64,000 bases of DNA from Vibrio neonatus (GTDB lineage: Bacteria; Pseudomonadota; Gammaproteobacteria; Enterobacterales; Vibrionaceae). Below, in pieces: positions 62,403-64,000 of the stretch. Both the position numbers and the translations under genes were made by a program. Position 1 is the first letter of the stretch, and each line of letters opens with the position of its first letter. Location of the stretch: contig NZ_AP024885.1 in assembly GCF_024346975.1 (NCBI RefSeq), positions 2,356,001 through 2,420,000 on the forward strand, written 5' to 3'. The notes under the pieces are model-generated. The model was not told the DNA's origin. It was given only the letters and a program-made list of their open reading frames with translations, and made no database searches.

Positions 62403-63512
62403 TTATAACACCTCTTTAAGTGCCTGCAAGCAAAGTGCGACATTTTCCTTGCGGGCGCCATAGCCCATCAAACCGATGCGCCATGCTTTTCCTGCTAAGT
62501 CTCCAAGCCCCGCGCCAATTTCCAGATTGTACTCATTCAATAGGCGTTGACGCACAGCGCCATCATCAACACCTTCTGGAATATAAATTGCGTTTAATTG
62601 TGGCAATCGATATTGCTCATCCACTACAAATCGAATACCCAGCTCAGATAACCCTTGTTTTAATATTTGATGAGCATCGGCATGACGTTGCCACGCTTGC
62701 TGTAACCCTTCCTCTTTTAATAACAATAAGGATTCATGCAGCGCGTACAAGCTATTCACTGGCGCTGTATGGTGGTACGCACGTTTACCTGCGCCACTCC
62801 AATACCCTAGCACTAAACTTTGATCTAAGAACCAGCTTTGTACTGGGTGAGTTCTCGATTCAATTTTTGCTAGCGCTTTTTCTGAAAAGGTCAAAGGGGA
62901 CAATCCCGGAGTACAAGATAAGCATTTCTGGCTCCCTGAATACACTGCATCCAACTGCCATTCGTCAACTAATAGTGGTACGCCGCCTAGCGAAGTGACG
63001 GCATCAACAATCACCAGCATGTCTTTCTCTTTGGCTATTTTTGACAATGCTTGCGCGTCACTCAGAGCACCGGTTGATGTTTCGGCGTGCACAAACGCAA
63101 CCGCTACCGCGTCAGGGTGTTCAGCAACAGCGCTTGCCAATTTAGTCGCTGATACCGGTGCGCCCCATTCATCGTCCACCACAACCGCAATACCACCACA
63201 ACGCTCTACATTTTGTCGCATTCGTTCGCCAAACACACCATTGCGGCAAACAATCACCTTCTCTCCCGGTTCAACAAGGTTGACAAAACACGCTTCCATC
63301 CCTGCACTGCCCGGCGCCGAAATCGCGATGGTAAATTCATTTTCGGTTTGGAAGGCATATTTTAGTAGCGATTTAAGCTCATCCATCATGCCGATAAACA
63401 AAGGATCTAAATGTCCAATAGTTGGACGCGACAATGCTTGTAATACTTGAGGGTAAATATCTGAAGGACCAGGGCCAAGTAGAGTTCGTTTAGGAGGATT
63501 GAAGCTGCGCAT
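62403..63512 (-). CDS. Class V PLP aminotransferase (serine/alanine-glyoxylate type)
   Basis: 369 residues. 'LGPGPSDIYPQVLQALSRPTIGHLDPLF' is the N-terminal family start, 'SAPGSAGMEACFVNL' binds phosphate, 'VDAVTSLGGVPLLVDEW' holds the Asp, and 'YSGSQKCLSCTPGLS' carries the PLP lysine Lys196. It is related to alanine-glyoxylate/serine-glyoxylate and 2-aminoethylphosphonate transaminases; the substrate cannot be decided. It converges on pglL and lies divergent from lysC, in the VC0392 position. Confidence 0.88.
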   Translation of the reverse strand: MRSFNPPKRTLLGPGPSDIYPQVLQALSRPTIGHLDPLFIGMMDELKSLLKYAFQTENEFTIAISAPGSAGMEACFVNLVEPGEKVIVCRNGVFGERMRQNVERCGGIAVVVDDEWGAPVSATKLASAVAEHPDAVAVAFVHAETSTGALSDAQALSKIAKEKDMLVIVDAVTSLGGVPLLVDEWQLDAVYSGSQKCLSCTPGLSPLTFSEKALAKIESRTHPVQSWFLDQSLVLGYWSGAGKRAYHHTAPVNSLYALHESLLLLKEEGLQQAWQRHADAHQILKQGLSELGIRFVVDEQYRLPQLNAIYIPEGVDDGAVRQRLLNEYNLEIGAGLGDLAGKAWRIGLMGYGARKENVALCLQALKEVL

Positions 63513-63787
63513 AGTAAAGCCTTAATTTTAAATGAGAATAAACAGCTTATTGCATAAAAAACCAGCGTCAATAAGCAAAGCTCAGAAGTATGCGGTAGGT
63601 AAAAAAGCCAAGATCGGGATTAAGATATTGACATAATTTATACAAACCAGTTCAATGAAGAGAAGAGATAAATACCTCAGGGCAAGCTCTTATTATCAAA
63701 TGTGTGATTAATAAAACGCATTTGAATCTCATACTGTTAACTCAGTATGGGTATTTGCACATTCTAAAGGACTAATGGAGAGATACA

Positions 63788-64000
63788 GTGAGCGCAATTA
63801 ACGTTGCTAAATTTGGTGGCACCAGTGTGGCAAACTTCGAGGCGATGAGCCGATGTGTGACTATTGTAGAAAACAACCCTCAAACTAAACTGGTTGTAAT
63901 TAGCGCCTGCTCTGGCGTAACCAATATTTTAGTTGAGCTTGCGAATGGTGTTACAGAACAAACCAAACGCGAACAACTTCTACAAACGTTAGTTGATATT
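63788..64000 (+). CDS. lysC: Aspartate kinase, lysine-sensitive (LysC), 5' part only
   Basis: The first 71 residues of an aspartokinase: INVAKFGGTSVANFEAM is the ATP/aspartate-binding KFGGTS motif, then 'VISACSGVTNILVELANG'. It would phosphorylate aspartate for lysine, threonine and methionine synthesis. GTG start follows GGAGAG. The 275-bp upstream region shows TTGACA at 63628 and a small hairpin CATACTG/CAGTATG (63730-63749), but no lysine-riboswitch core. The isozyme assignment rests on the VC0391 position; the regulatory ACT domains lie beyond the window. Confidence 0.88.
   Translation, partial: MSAINVAKFGGTSVANFEAMSRCVTIVENNPQTKLVVISACSGVTNILVELANGVTEQTKREQLLQTLVDI

Noticed and set aside
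63513..63787. Lysine riboswitch upstream of lysC
   Set aside because: lysC genes often have one, but no L-box core sequence or long multi-helix fold is visible in these 275 bases; only a promoter-like TTGACA and one short hairpin.

Overview
The window is chromosomal DNA from a member of the Vibrionaceae, most likely the genus Vibrio. Three conserved neighbourhoods point there. They are lptFG/pepA-holC-valS, the hldE-glnE-ygiF...cca-uppP-folKB-plsY-tsaD-rpsU-yqeY-dnaG-rpoD stretch, and ssb-qstR-galU-uvrA-pglL-aminotransferase-lysC, which I recall as the VC0397 to VC0391 order of V. cholerae. QstR and a VC0393-type PglL oligosaccharyltransferase are particularly Vibrio-like. The species cannot be named from the sequence alone.

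Layout. 1-5.9 kb: the end of a LysR regulator, a sodium:solute symporter followed by two tiny translationally coupled membrane proteins and a third nearby, a patatin-like protein, a PAS-GGDEF diguanylate cyclase, an exported hypothetical protein and tRNA-Leu(CAA). 6.1-15.2 kb: RDD protein, lptG/lptF, pepA, holC, valS, a DUF2061 protein and rraB. 15.6-18.7 kb: argF behind a tandem ARG box, then pyrL-pyrBI with a leader-peptide attenuator, and ridA. 18.8-35.6 kb: hldE, glnE, a CYTH-CHAD triphosphatase, a DUF47-Pit phosphate transporter operon with a Pho-box-like site at its start, an SH3 protein, gspAB, cca, uppP-folK-folB, plsY and tsaD. 35.8-40.3 kb: the macromolecular synthesis operon rpsU-yqeY-dnaG-rpoD.

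40.4-49.0 kb is a compact (about 8.5 kb) phage satellite integrated in the 3' end of tRNA-Ile2(CAU). It has a P4-type integrase, an AlpA regulator, a C4-like antisense RNA in front of an Icd/Ash-like gene, a lambda-O-like replication protein whose gene contains an iteron array, and an orphan HK97-fold major capsid protein. It also has a broken P27-type small terminase, a strikingly lambda-like cos site, a 105-bp tandem duplication and a slightly eroded attR. This is the architecture of a Gram-negative phage-inducible chromosomal island that once carried capsid and packaging genes and has lost most of them. Integration, regulation, replication and packaging signals all remain recognisable.

49.1-55.0 kb is an accessory metabolic segment, all on the minus strand: a lipoprotein glycerophosphodiesterase, a three-domain secreted alginate lyase (PL7), a glycerate kinase and an unusual exported fumarylacetoacetase-fold protein. 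A 23-nt direct repeat flanks the last two genes. It suits a marine, algae-associated life style. 55.1-64.0 kb returns to core genes: ssb, qstR, galU, uvrA (a LexA-like box lies in the tail of the galU terminator), pglL, a class V aminotransferase and the start of lysC.
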